From: DATJBF01 sp035515475
GTDB taxonomy: Bacteria; Verrucomicrobiota; Verrucomicrobiia; Palsa-1439
Length of the DNA stretch: 64,000 nt
Reading direction: 5' to 3'
Assembly (NCBI GenBank): GCA_035515475.1
Contig: DATJBF010000073.1
Span: forward strand, 61,063 to 125,062
Part shown: piece after piece, positions 46,751-54,630 of the stretch
Layout: every line of letters begins with the position of its first letter
Numbering within the stretch: position 1 is the stretch's first letter
Notes under the pieces: generated by a model
Database searches by the model: none
What the model saw: only the letters and a program-made list of their open reading frames with translations
Told to the model about the DNA's origin: nothing
Position numbers and translations under genes: made by a program

Positions 46751-47212
46751 ATGAAGCTTTACATGGAGACGACCGTACCGTTGTTGTTGTTTGCCGATGA
46801 CGCGCCGCATCGGCGTGCGGTCACGAAGATATTCCTGAAATGGATCGAGCAGAGCGACGACAGAGTCCACGTCTCCTCGTTGCTGGAGGAAGAGATTGCC
46901 CATGCGCCCCCGTCGGTGGCTGCCACGCTTATCAGCCAATTGCAGAGGTTGCCGCTGATCATGCTGGAGGCCCCACCCGAAGCCCTGCGGTTGACGGACC
47001 GCTACCTCGCGGCTGGGGTCGCTCCCCCGGAATTCAAGTGTGATCTCCTGCACGTGGCGATCGCCGTTTGTCACGAGCTGGATATTGTGCTCAGTTGGAA
47101 CGCGCGGTCCATTGCCAACATTTACCGCGTGGCGCGGATTTGTGAGGTCAACGCGCGGCTCGGGCTGCCGCCCATCCGCGTCCACACCCCGGAAGTGGCC
47201 ATGAGCCTATGA
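46751..47212 (+). CDS. PIN-domain ribonuclease toxin (VapC-like), intact
   Basis: The 153-residue protein begins MKLYMETTVPLLLFADDAP; PIN acidic residues are E6, a Glu pair in SSLLEEEIAHAP and D98-like in FKCDLLHVAIAVCHELD. SWNARSIANIYRV and VNARLGLPPIRVHTPE close the fold. It is the full-length counterpart of the broken gene at 7544-8015. The toxin gene comes first, with the partner overlapping by 4 bp. Confidence 0.85.
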   Translation: MKLYMETTVPLLLFADDAPHRRAVTKIFLKWIEQSDDRVHVSSLLEEEIAHAPPSVAATLISQLQRLPLIMLEAPPEALRLTDRYLAAGVAPPEFKCDLLHVAIAVCHELDIVLSWNARSIANIYRVARICEVNARLGLPPIRVHTPEVAMSL

Positions 47213-47472
47213 GAGCGCGGCCGAACCTGACCCTGCCGCAGCCCGTGATCTTCAGGGAACTTTATGCCATGCGCCTGAAAGTGCACGGCAAGGCGGCGCG
47301 TTTGGGGTGGAAACGATACCTGGCAGAGATCAACGAGCGCGCGGGACATTTGCTGGGCAAATCGCCTGTGCCATCGCCGGCAAAACCAGGTCATCGGCCG
47401 CCCTTGCGGCCACTCGGGGTGCTGCACAAGGCCCCGGCGGCCCGACGAACGCTCCCCACCCAAGCCTGCTAG
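47209..47472 (+). CDS. Putative antitoxin partner of the PIN toxin
   Basis: The 87-residue product shares its core (FRELYAMRLKVHGKAARLG, then AGHLLGKSP) with the 66-residue protein at 8012-8212. The last 30 residues (PLRPLGVLHKAPAARRT) lie in GC-rich sequence and probably extend the native C-terminus by loss of a stop. Antitoxin function is inferred from pairing. Confidence 0.6.
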   Translation: MRARPNLTLPQPVIFRELYAMRLKVHGKAARLGWKRYLAEINERAGHLLGKSPVPSPAKPGHRPPLRPLGVLHKAPAARRTLPTQAC

Positions 47473-47670
47473 ACCATGCATCCCGGTCGGGCCCTCCGGG
47501 GCTGTCGCCATCCGATGCTGATGTCGAAACAAATTTCCCGTGGCGGTGTCGAATAACATTGCTTCCCCAGCGGGGAACGTGAATAATCAGATGGCGGCTC
47601 GCGCAACAAGGAGGCGCGATTGCGGCTCTCGATTCGAGGGGGCAAGATAGACTATCAACCGAGGTGTCGT

Positions 47671-49311
47671 ATGAAGATTGTGAAAGTAGTGTGGGGGCTG
47701 ATTCTCTTCGGAGCATTGGTCGTGGTCGTCCAATTGGCTGATCTGCCTCAGGATTCTCCCGCCGCGAAGTTCCAGCGCCTACCTGACGTGAGCATTCGCA
47801 ACATCGTGGAGGCCGAATGGGCCGTGGGACGGACCGAGTCCGCCCTGTTGCTGCTGGACTACATCGTCGAAAACAATCTGCCGGAGAAGGAAGCGGCTGT
47901 CGCGGCCCGTCAGAAGATCTTCGCGCAACTCGGGACCGAAACCTCGCCGGTGTTCCGGCTCAAGGCGTCGGGGTGGGCGGCGGCGCTCGCCAACGAAAGT
48001 TCGTTTGACAGTCTCGCGGGCAACACGTTGGCCGACGCCGCGTTGTACGGGGAGATTGCCGAACTGGCCCGGCAGGGCAGCTTCGATGGAAGCCAGGACG
48101 ATTTCACTGCGGCTCTGAATGACATCCGCGGCATGACCAGCGTATTCCCGCCCGCCGAAGGCGCGATTACGTTGGCGAAGGCGGCCCGCCGCGCCGGCGC
48201 GATCAACGAGTCGCTCACCAAACAATTGCAGCAAGTGTTGGGGTTGATGCAAACCGACCCGAAATCGGCGCTGGCGGTGGAGAAGTTCAAGGACAACTTC
48301 ATGCCGCTGTTCGAGTTGGCCAAGCGCTGCCGCACCTGGGGTGAGTTTGAGACGATCTTGCAACAGGCCGACAGCACCGACCAACTGAAGGTGCTGACGA
48401 AGATGGCGTCGATGTCGCCGGCGATGGCGAGGCACCTCGGCCAGGTCTTGTCGCTCGCGGCCTACGACGGACGGCCGACGGTATCCGCGTGTCTGGATCA
48501 CATCATGCAGCAGGGGCCGAAAGGGCTGGACGCGTTGTATGCCGCCGTTGCCAAGGGAACGGCGGGTTTGAAGTTCGTGGTCGCCAATCCCACGTTCATG
48601 CCGCAGGGCTTGGTTCCGGCCACGAAATCGCGGCCCTCGGCGCTCGAATCCTTGCAGGAGAAGTACCAGGCGCTCCGGTTCCAGTATGGCGCCGGCGTGG
48701 CGGCGGTGAAATACCTGGTCATCATGGTCCTGTGCGGTCTGCTGGTGCTGGTCGTGATTCCCGGGCGATATTTGGAGAAACTGATCGCCCGTCCCGGCGG
48801 GCCGATCGCCGCGCCCGGAGCGGTCCACTATCTCTTGTCGGCGCTGGCGGTGGGCCTGGTATTGAGCATCTTGATTTATTTGCTGTCGCTGGCCACGCGG
48901 CCGGCGGTGCAACCGCCCGCAGTCGCCGCCGTGGGAGGCGAAGCTCCCGGGGCGGCCATGGCCGACGTGACCGAGAACGCGTTCTTATCCGGAACGGTCG
49001 TGCTCCTGTCGTTGGTTGTCCACGTGGTCGTGTGGTTCTTCGTCAGAGGCAAGATCCGCGTCGTCGAAGACGGTGAGAGCGAGACGCCGGCGCTGCGCCT
49101 GAAACGGCTGGAGAACCTCGACATCTTTCTCGATCTGCCGTTGTTTACCGGGTTGGCGCTGACGGTCATCGCGCTCATCCTGATCGCGTTGAACGCCGGT
49201 ATGAGCCGGCTGTTTGCGTACACGTCCACGGTCGTCGGCATTCTGTCGGCGGTATCGCTGCGGATCCGCTACGTCTATCCCCTGAAGGAGCGCCTCATTC
49301 AGGCCAAATAA
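47671..49311 (+). CDS. Membrane protein of unknown function with large helical domain
   Basis: The product has 546 residues. One N-terminal helix (VVWGLILFGALVVVVQLADL) is followed by about 320 residues of helical, Ala/Leu-rich soluble sequence without cysteines in pairs, then four or five hydrophobic helices (YLVIMVLCGLLVLVVIPG, LLSALAVGLVLSILIYLLSL, TVVLLSLVVHVVVWFFV, LTVIALILIALNAG). The ATG at 47671 follows GAGGTG. It is 12 bp upstream of the coiled-coil gene, so the two form an operon and probably one envelope complex. No family is recognised; the helix/large-domain plan loosely recalls stator-type A subunits. Confidence 0.7.
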   Translation: MKIVKVVWGLILFGALVVVVQLADLPQDSPAAKFQRLPDVSIRNIVEAEWAVGRTESALLLLDYIVENNLPEKEAAVAARQKIFAQLGTETSPVFRLKASGWAAALANESSFDSLAGNTLADAALYGEIAELARQGSFDGSQDDFTAALNDIRGMTSVFPPAEGAITLAKAARRAGAINESLTKQLQQVLGLMQTDPKSALAVEKFKDNFMPLFELAKRCRTWGEFETILQQADSTDQLKVLTKMASMSPAMARHLGQVLSLAAYDGRPTVSACLDHIMQQGPKGLDALYAAVAKGTAGLKFVVANPTFMPQGLVPATKSRPSALESLQEKYQALRFQYGAGVAAVKYLVIMVLCGLLVLVVIPGRYLEKLIARPGGPIAAPGAVHYLLSALAVGLVLSILIYLLSLATRPAVQPPAVAAVGGEAPGAAMADVTENAFLSGTVVLLSLVVHVVVWFFVRGKIRVVEDGESETPALRLKRLENLDIFLDLPLFTGLALTVIALILIALNAGMSRLFAYTSTVVGILSAVSLRIRYVYPLKERLIQAK

Positions 49312-49323
49312 CCGGCGCGCATC

Positions 49324-51033
49324 GTGAAGACGTCCATCCTGATTGTGATGCTCGATTTTCTGGTGTGCTCGCTGTTGCTGTTCGTGATTGGCACCGGCGG
49401 CGAGCAGACCCGGTACGCGACCTCCGCACCGCCCCCGGTGCATGAGGAATTCTCGCCGGCGGCCATCCAGGCCCAACAGGATGAGTGGAATCGCGATTAC
49501 GAACAGCAAACGCTCCTGGCCCAACTCAAAGCCGAGACGGCGGAGAAAGAGCAACTCCGTGCCCAGCTGAATGAGACCAGTGCCACGCTCGCCGCGCGCG
49601 AGGCGAATCTCAAGGTGTTGTCGAAAGAAAAGGCCCGGGTCGAACAAGCCAAGGCGCAGACGGAGCAGGCATTGTCCAACGTGGAGACGCAACTGACGCG
49701 GGTCAGTGCCGAGCGGGAGGAACTGCAGCAGGAGGGCGAGGCCGCCAAAGAGAACCTGGCCAAACTCCAGACTGAATTCACCGATTTACAGGCCCAGCAG
49801 ACCAAGCTCCAGCAAGAACGGGCCGAACTGGCGCGGCACGCGGAGCAGTTGGGCCAAACGGTGGCGAGCCAGCAGGCGACCATCAACACCTTGAGCGGGG
49901 AAGTGGCCGCGTCACAGGCCCGGATGGAAGCCCAACTGACTGATATGGCGCACGGCGAGCAGGAAATGAGCTCGACCTTGACCCGGCTCGATGCGTTCGC
50001 GCGGACGCTGCCCGCAACCGTCCAGAAGAACGTAGCCGGGGTTGGCGAGCAACAGCAGGCGATCCAGCAATACCTCGCCGCCTTGGCCGACAACGTCAAA
50101 GACCTGCAGACGGGTTTGAATGCCGACGAGAAGGCGCAGCTCATGCAGGTCGTTGCCAACGTGGCCAAGGGACAGCAGGACCTGCAGGCGCGTCTCGACA
50201 CGTTGATCAAGGGCGGGCAGGGCGAGCAGATTGGCCAGAGCCTGACCACGATCGAAGCCGGCCAGGAGGCGTTGCGTCAGCAGACGGCGAAACTGGGCGA
50301 ACAGATTGAGTCCATCAAAGCGCACGGCCCCGGCCCGTTCAAAGCGGTCAAGGGAGCGCGGCTCGAGTTGGTGACGGCCATCGCGAGGCGCGACGCGCGC
50401 GACAGCACCACGTCGAGGTTCCGGTCGACGGCGTATCCGCCCGTGGTCAACGTCGACGGACGTTCGTTCATCGTGGCCAATTCTCAGACGTTAGGCTTGG
50501 CGTGGTGGGGAATTGCGGACGATGGCGAACTCACCGAACTCAAATACACCGTCACCCGAGCCGGCGATCCTCCGTGGTCGAGCCCGCTGACGGCGTCGGC
50601 GTGCGCGGTGCGTGCCGACCCGCACGTCATCGTCATCGAAGTGGATCGTCCCGCGCCGGGACTGACGGCGATGGAGTTGGCCGGGCCCGACGCAGTTCTG
50701 CAAACCGACCAGCGCAAGCTGCACGTTTTCAAGAGCACCGCCGCGGGTTTGAGTTTTGAGGCCGACACGTCGCCTGATTTGTCCGACGCGCGCTATCTGG
50801 TGGTCAAACGCCAGCTTCGGGGTGTGGCCGCGTGGTTTGAGAACCCGGCCAATCGGGCCGACGTGGGTGATTACGTGGTAACGGCGGATGGCCGGCTCGT
50901 TGGCATCATGGTGAGCCGGGAGAGATGCTTCATCCTCAGCAAAAACAATCTCACGAATTGTGCCGTGACGCTGCCGCTGGCTGACAAGGAGCAGTTCCAA
51001 CAGGCCGTCCAGCAGTACCGGTCGGTCAGGTAG
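49324..51033 (+). CDS. Membrane-anchored coiled-coil protein with trypsin-like C-terminal domain
   Basis: The product has 569 residues. The N-terminal helix ILIVMLDFLVCSLLLFVIG carries an Asp inside the membrane span, as in MotB/TolR-type subunits. Residues about 45-340 are one long coiled coil. The C-terminal 230 residues look like a trypsin/HtrA beta-barrel (YPPVVNVDGRSFIVANSQTLG; VGDYVVTADGRLVGIMV), but the GxSGG nucleophile loop reads NRADVGDYV, so no active Ser is visible. It is likely a binding or structural pseudo-protease. GTG start. Partner of the preceding membrane protein. Confidence 0.7.
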   Translation: MKTSILIVMLDFLVCSLLLFVIGTGGEQTRYATSAPPPVHEEFSPAAIQAQQDEWNRDYEQQTLLAQLKAETAEKEQLRAQLNETSATLAAREANLKVLSKEKARVEQAKAQTEQALSNVETQLTRVSAEREELQQEGEAAKENLAKLQTEFTDLQAQQTKLQQERAELARHAEQLGQTVASQQATINTLSGEVAASQARMEAQLTDMAHGEQEMSSTLTRLDAFARTLPATVQKNVAGVGEQQQAIQQYLAALADNVKDLQTGLNADEKAQLMQVVANVAKGQQDLQARLDTLIKGGQGEQIGQSLTTIEAGQEALRQQTAKLGEQIESIKAHGPGPFKAVKGARLELVTAIARRDARDSTTSRFRSTAYPPVVNVDGRSFIVANSQTLGLAWWGIADDGELTELKYTVTRAGDPPWSSPLTASACAVRADPHVIVIEVDRPAPGLTAMELAGPDAVLQTDQRKLHVFKSTAAGLSFEADTSPDLSDARYLVVKRQLRGVAAWFENPANRADVGDYVVTADGRLVGIMVSRERCFILSKNNLTNCAVTLPLADKEQFQQAVQQYRSVR

Positions 51034-51042
51034 GGCTCCGTC

Positions 51043-51186
51043 GTTAGCCGCACCCTTTAGGGGTGCGTTCTGCCTTGTGGACCTCGACGAACCCGATTGC
51101 GCAGGCGTAAAGCCTGCGGCTACATGCCCGGTTCTGCGGCCGCACCCTTTACGGGTGCGTCTGGGAAGTCGGTCGTGTAGCCGCAC
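51043..51186. repeat. Dispersed GTAGCCGCACCC / CGCAGGC repeats, double copy
   Basis: It contains AGCCGCACCCTTTAGGGGTGCG, CGCAGGCGTAAAGCCTGCGGCTAC and CCGCACCCTTTACGGGTGCG. The end of the minus-strand rluA-type gene lies inside it. Other copies are at 54504-54564 and 61390-61413. Confidence 0.75.
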
Positions 51187-52201
51187 GCCTCAACGCGGCT
51201 TCCAGCAGCTGAAGGTCTTTCGGCAACGCGGCGGTCCACGTCATCCGCGTCCCGGGTTTGTCCGGGTGTTCCAAAGTCAAGGTCAACGCGTGCAGCGCCT
51301 GACGTGGGAAATCGATCCGCCGGCCTTTCGGGGCGGCGCCGTGATACTTGGGGTGATAGGTCCGGTCGCCGACCAATGGGAGCCCCGCATGGGCGGCTTG
51401 GGCCCGGATCTGATGTTTCCGGCCCGTCTCGAGCCGGAGCCGCAGCTTGGTGATGGCGCCTCGGCCGGGACCTTGCGGGAATTCCGCAATCACTTCGTAG
51501 TGCGTGATTGCCTCCATGACTTCGGCATGAGGGTTCTTGGCTGGCGCCGCGGAGATAACGAACTGGCGGAGTTCGTCATCGCTGAGTTTCAACCAATTTC
51601 GCCACGTGCCGTTAGGTGACGGTGGCCGGCCTTCGACGTACGCGACGTATTCCCGTTGCATCGTGTGTGCTTTCAACTGGTCGATCAACTGCTGGCGTGC
51701 GGCCGGGTTCATCGCCATGCAGAAAACACCGCTGGTGTACTGGTCGAGCCGGTGGACGGGCAATGGTTCAAGGCGGCGATACACCGGCGGCAAGGATCGG
51801 CCGGCAATTCCGCGGTCGTGTGCCCGGAGTTTGCCGGCCAGAAAATCGGCAAGGATGCTCAACGCCGAAAGATCGTCGGGCTCCGCCGGTACCGAGAGCA
51901 GACCGGGCCCTTTGTTGACGACGGCGAGCGCGGCGTCGAGGTAGAGCAGGGTGACCCGCGGATGAATCTGCCAGCCGGCCGGCCCGCAATCCAGTGCCGT
52001 GGCACGGCGGTCAAGTAACGTCAAGGTGACTGGTGGACTGGAAATCGGTTGATTGGGTCGGCGGATGACGACGCCGTTGACGCTGACCCGGCCGGCCGCG
52101 ATCCATTGTTTGGCCCGTTTCCTCGGCGTGTCCGGATGTTTCTCCAACAACCACTCCAAGAGTGGCCGCGGTTGGTCTTTGGTGGAATCTCCAGGTGGCA
52201 T
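51149..52201 (-). CDS. RNA pseudouridine synthase, RluA family
   Basis: The product has 350 residues: an S4 RNA-binding domain (about 12-60; RPLLEWLLEKHPDTPRKRAK) then the synthase core with catalytic D153 in VHRLDQYTSGV and the ETGRKHQIRAQAAHAG block. It isomerises uridines in rRNA or tRNA. The target is not readable from sequence. The last residues (TRPTSQTHP) are encoded by an intergenic repeat. A truncated copy of the N-terminus lies at 56833-56940. Confidence 0.92.
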   Translation of the reverse strand: MPPGDSTKDQPRPLLEWLLEKHPDTPRKRAKQWIAAGRVSVNGVVIRRPNQPISSPPVTLTLLDRRATALDCGPAGWQIHPRVTLLYLDAALAVVNKGPGLLSVPAEPDDLSALSILADFLAGKLRAHDRGIAGRSLPPVYRRLEPLPVHRLDQYTSGVFCMAMNPAARQQLIDQLKAHTMQREYVAYVEGRPPSPNGTWRNWLKLSDDELRQFVISAAPAKNPHAEVMEAITHYEVIAEFPQGPGRGAITKLRLRLETGRKHQIRAQAAHAGLPLVGDRTYHPKYHGAAPKGRRIDFPRQALHALTLTLEHPDKPGTRMTWTAALPKDLQLLEAALRRAATRPTSQTHP

Positions 52202-52220
52202 GAGTGCGTGTCGATCAATA

Positions 52221-53573
52221 CTACGCGGCCATGGCAGTGCCGGCAATCCAGCCGGTGGTCCAGGCGGCCTGGAAATTGAACCCGCCCGTGACGCCATCCA
52301 CGTCGAGCAGTTCACCGGCGAAGTAGAGGCCTGGACAGAGCCGGCTTTGCATGGTCCGGAAGTTCACCTCGCTCAACCGCACGCCGCCACAGGTAACAAA
52401 TTCCTCCTTGTTCAGGCTCTTGCCGGTCACGGGCAATTCCGTGCGGATCAATTGCTGGAGCAGACTGTGCTGGGCCGACCGCGTGAGCACGCCCCAACGC
52501 GTGTCCCGCTTCACTCCCGCGGCGATGACCAATTGTTCCCACAGCCGGGCCGGCAACGGCGGGACTGGCGCGTTCACGACAAGGCGTGCGGGCTGCTGGC
52601 TGCGGCGCCACTGCAGTTCGGTCGCAATCTCTTCCTCACTGAGTTTCGGCAGCCACTGCAGATGCAGCGGAAATCGGTAATCGAGATCATATAACTCACG
52701 CGCTCCCCACGCCGAGAGCCGGAGGATCACCGGGCCGCTCAACCCCGTGTGGGTGACCAGCAGCGCCCCGCGCTCGCGCAACCCCGTGCCCGGTACCGAT
52801 GCGTCCACCGATTCGACCGAGACCCCGGCCAGTTCGCGCAGCCACGGCGTTTCCAAGTGGAACGTGAACAATGACGGCACGGGCGGCTCCAACGTGTGTC
52901 CGAGCGAGACCGCCAACTGACCGCCCTTCGCCGTGCGGCAGCCGCCGGTCGCCAACAACAGCCGATCGCAGAACAGCGTTTCGACTCCGGTGGTCCCCTC
53001 TCCCTTCCCCGAAGGGAGAGGGTCAGGGTGAGGGTGTGTCGTTTCGTTCTCATCGGCCGGCCCCCTCGCCTTGATCCTCTCCCCCGGATCCGTTCGGGGG
53101 AGAGGAGAGCGCCCTGATAGCGTCAGCTTAAATCGATCATCCGCAAGCCGTATCACCTCATCCACACCACAATCGGCGCGAAGTTTTACGCCGGCCCCTT
53201 TGGCCGCGCCGACCAGGCAATCGATGATCGTTTGCGACGAGTTGCTGAGCGGGAACATCCGTCCATCGCACTCGGCGTTGAGCTTCACACCCCGGGCTTT
53301 GAACCAGTCGACCGTGTCGCGCGCCTGGAATCGTTGGAATGGCCCGATCAACTCCTGTTCGCCGCGGGGGAATCTCGTGGCAAAATCCCGCGGATCGAAG
53401 CAGGCATGCGTCACATTGCAGCGTCCGCCGCCCGAAATCCGGACTTTGGAAAGAAACTCCGCTGACTTCTCCAAGATCGTCACCTCAGTGCCCGGTCGCG
53501 CTTCGGCGCAGGTGATGGCCGCAAAAAAGCCCGCCGCGCCGCCGCCGACCACAATGACCTGCCGTGAACTCAT
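52221..53573 (-). CDS. BaiN/YhiN-family FAD-dependent oxidoreductase with an in-frame repeat insertion
   Basis: The product has 450 residues. The FAD site is VIVVGGGAAGFFAAI, then SGGGRCNVT and LLATGGCR, and VTGGFNFQAAWTTGWIAGT at the C-terminus. HI0933/YhiN-like flavoproteins have no settled function. About residues 155-194 (SPLPRTDPGERIKARGPAD and following HPHPDPLPSGKGEG) correspond to two dispersed repeats and split a normal beta region, yet the frame is intact. The stop lies 19 bp from the start of the rluA-type gene on the same strand. Confidence 0.9.
   Translation of the reverse strand: MSSRQVIVVGGGAAGFFAAITCAEARPGTEVTILEKSAEFLSKVRISGGGRCNVTHACFDPRDFATRFPRGEQELIGPFQRFQARDTVDWFKARGVKLNAECDGRMFPLSNSSQTIIDCLVGAAKGAGVKLRADCGVDEVIRLADDRFKLTLSGRSPLPRTDPGERIKARGPADENETTHPHPDPLPSGKGEGTTGVETLFCDRLLLATGGCRTAKGGQLAVSLGHTLEPPVPSLFTFHLETPWLRELAGVSVESVDASVPGTGLRERGALLVTHTGLSGPVILRLSAWGARELYDLDYRFPLHLQWLPKLSEEEIATELQWRRSQQPARLVVNAPVPPLPARLWEQLVIAAGVKRDTRWGVLTRSAQHSLLQQLIRTELPVTGKSLNKEEFVTCGGVRLSEVNFRTMQSRLCPGLYFAGELLDVDGVTGGFNFQAAWTTGWIAGTAMAA
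52994..53110. repeat. CCCTCTCCC-family repeat pair inserted in the flavoprotein gene
   Basis: CCCCTCTCCCTTCCCCGAAGG ends GGTCAGGGTGAGGG (52994-53034), and a second unit TCCTCTCCCCCGG...GGGGGAGAGGAG follows at about 53074-53107. It matches the intergenic copy at 18021. The frame is kept through both units. Confidence 0.8.
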
Positions 53574-53587
53574 GTAAGCACAACCTT

Positions 53588-53721
53588 AAACTCGAAATTC
53601 GAAACACGAAACTCGAAACAATGAAGGCAAATTCAAACGGGGCAATGGTTCGGACAGAACTGTTCGCCGTGGTTAAGTATTCGAGTTTGTTTCGGATTTC
53701 GGATTTCGAGTTTCGGATTTG
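53588..53721. repeat. Long hairpin repeat, GAAATTCGAAACTCG family, copy 2
   Basis: Left arm ACTCGAAATTCGAAACACG, right arm TTTCGGATTTCGGATTTCG. Its right part encodes the last residues of yhbY. Confidence 0.8.
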
Positions 53722-53996
53722 CTTTGCGCGTCCGGCCGCTCACGATACAACACCGCCACGTGCCCGACGATCCAGACCAGTTCACTGTGCGAGCGCGCCG
53801 CGATCTCGGTGGCGAGAGCTTCCTTCTCCTCTTTGAACGCGGTGAACTTGATTTTGATGAGTTCGTGGTCGGTCAACGCCTGTTCGACGCTGGCCAGCAA
53901 CGCGTCGGTCACGCCCGCTTTGCCGACGTACACGACGGGTTCAAGCCGTTGCGCCAGCGCTTTCAACTGCCGGATCTGTGGATTGGACAGGGGCAT
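53673..53996 (-). CDS. yhbY: RNA-binding protein YhbY (CRM domain)
   Basis: The 107-residue protein associates with pre-50S subunits. RQLKALAQRLEPVVYVGKAG carries the GxxG-like RNA loop (GKAG), followed by LIKIKF. The native domain ends near residue 90 (VLYRERP). The tail SKSETRNPKSETNSNT is translated from a dispersed repeat, so the original stop was lost. The ATG at 53996 (MPLSNPQIRQ) is the usual start. Confidence 0.9.
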   Translation of the reverse strand: MPLSNPQIRQLKALAQRLEPVVYVGKAGVTDALLASVEQALTDHELIKIKFTAFKEEKEALATEIAARSHSELVWIVGHVAVLYRERPDAQSKSETRNPKSETNSNT

Positions 53997-54130
53997 CGTG
54001 TCGAAACCGTGCAAGACAAGATGAAACTTCAGCCACCGAAGGTCAATCGGAATGGCTGCGTAGGCGCAGGCTTTGGGCGCCTCTGGATGCCACCACCAAT
54101 TCAGCCGAGTGGTGGGACCTGGGCCGGTTT

Positions 54131-54160
54131 GGTAGGGCCGCGCAGCAGCGCGGCCCTACC
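54131..54160. repeat. Perfect inverted repeat GGTAGGGCCGCGC
   Basis: Arms of 13 bp (54131-54143 and 54148-54160) around AGCA. A related GGTAGGGCCGGCGGGCCC tract follows the siroheme gene at 34702. Confidence 0.7.
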
Positions 54161-54487
54161 ATGGCCACCGCTGCCCCGGCCACCGATTCGCCACGCGCGA
54201 AGGCCCGCGAGCAGAAACGGTTTGAAGCCGAAGCGCGTCAGGCGCGCTCCCGCGAACGACAAGCCCTGCAACACGCCGTGCGCGAACTCGAAAAAGAAAT
54301 CGCCCGGCTGGAGCAACTGCAAAAGGAGTTTACCGCCGAACTGGAGAATCCCGAGACCTACCAGAAACCGGGCCGGGCGGTGGCCGTTAATCGCGAGTTG
54401 AGTTCCGTTGTCGAAGACTTGGCGCGCGGGAACGTGGATTGGGAGCAGGCCGCCGAGCGGTTGGGCGCGTTGGACTCCGTCTCGTAG
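54161..54487 (+). pseudogene. Orphan C-terminal coiled coil of an ABC-F ATPase
   Basis: The 108 codons match the Uup-type C-terminal domain of ABC-F proteins: a basic start (AKAREQKRFEAEARQA), then LEKEIARLEQLQKEFTAELE, NPETY and LARGNVDWEQAAERL. The two ATPase domains that should precede it are absent, and a perfect palindrome sits directly upstream. It is probably a deletion remnant, though the ATG at 54161 could allow expression of a free coiled coil. Confidence 0.6.
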
Positions 54488-54503
54488 CGGTGCGCGCGAT
54501 TCT

Positions 54504-54564
54504 GTAGCCGCACCCTTCATGGGTGCGCGGTGGCTATTCATCGCAGGCTGAAGCCTGCGGCTAC
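54504..54564. repeat. GTAGCCGCACCC / CGCAGGC dispersed repeat
   Basis: GTAGCCGCACCC and GGGTGCG, then CGCAGGCTGAAGCCTGCGGCTAC. The ends GTAGCCG and CGGCTAC are inverted. Confidence 0.75.
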
Positions 54565-54630
54565 TCCAGCCCGACCGAACGCCGGGATTCGTTCTTGGCG
54601 GCAAGTTGGCATTCCGAGTAGCATGCCATC

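Noticed and set aside
49324..51033. Active trypsin/HtrA-like protease
   Set aside because: The fold-like strands are there, but the loop that should carry GxSGG has no Ser, so protease activity is not supported.
47671..51033. Zorya-type (ZorA/ZorB) defence genes
   Set aside because: The Asp-bearing helix is suggestive, but the partner lacks the MotA-like layout and the C-terminal domain is not peptidoglycan-binding, so the resemblance is too weak.
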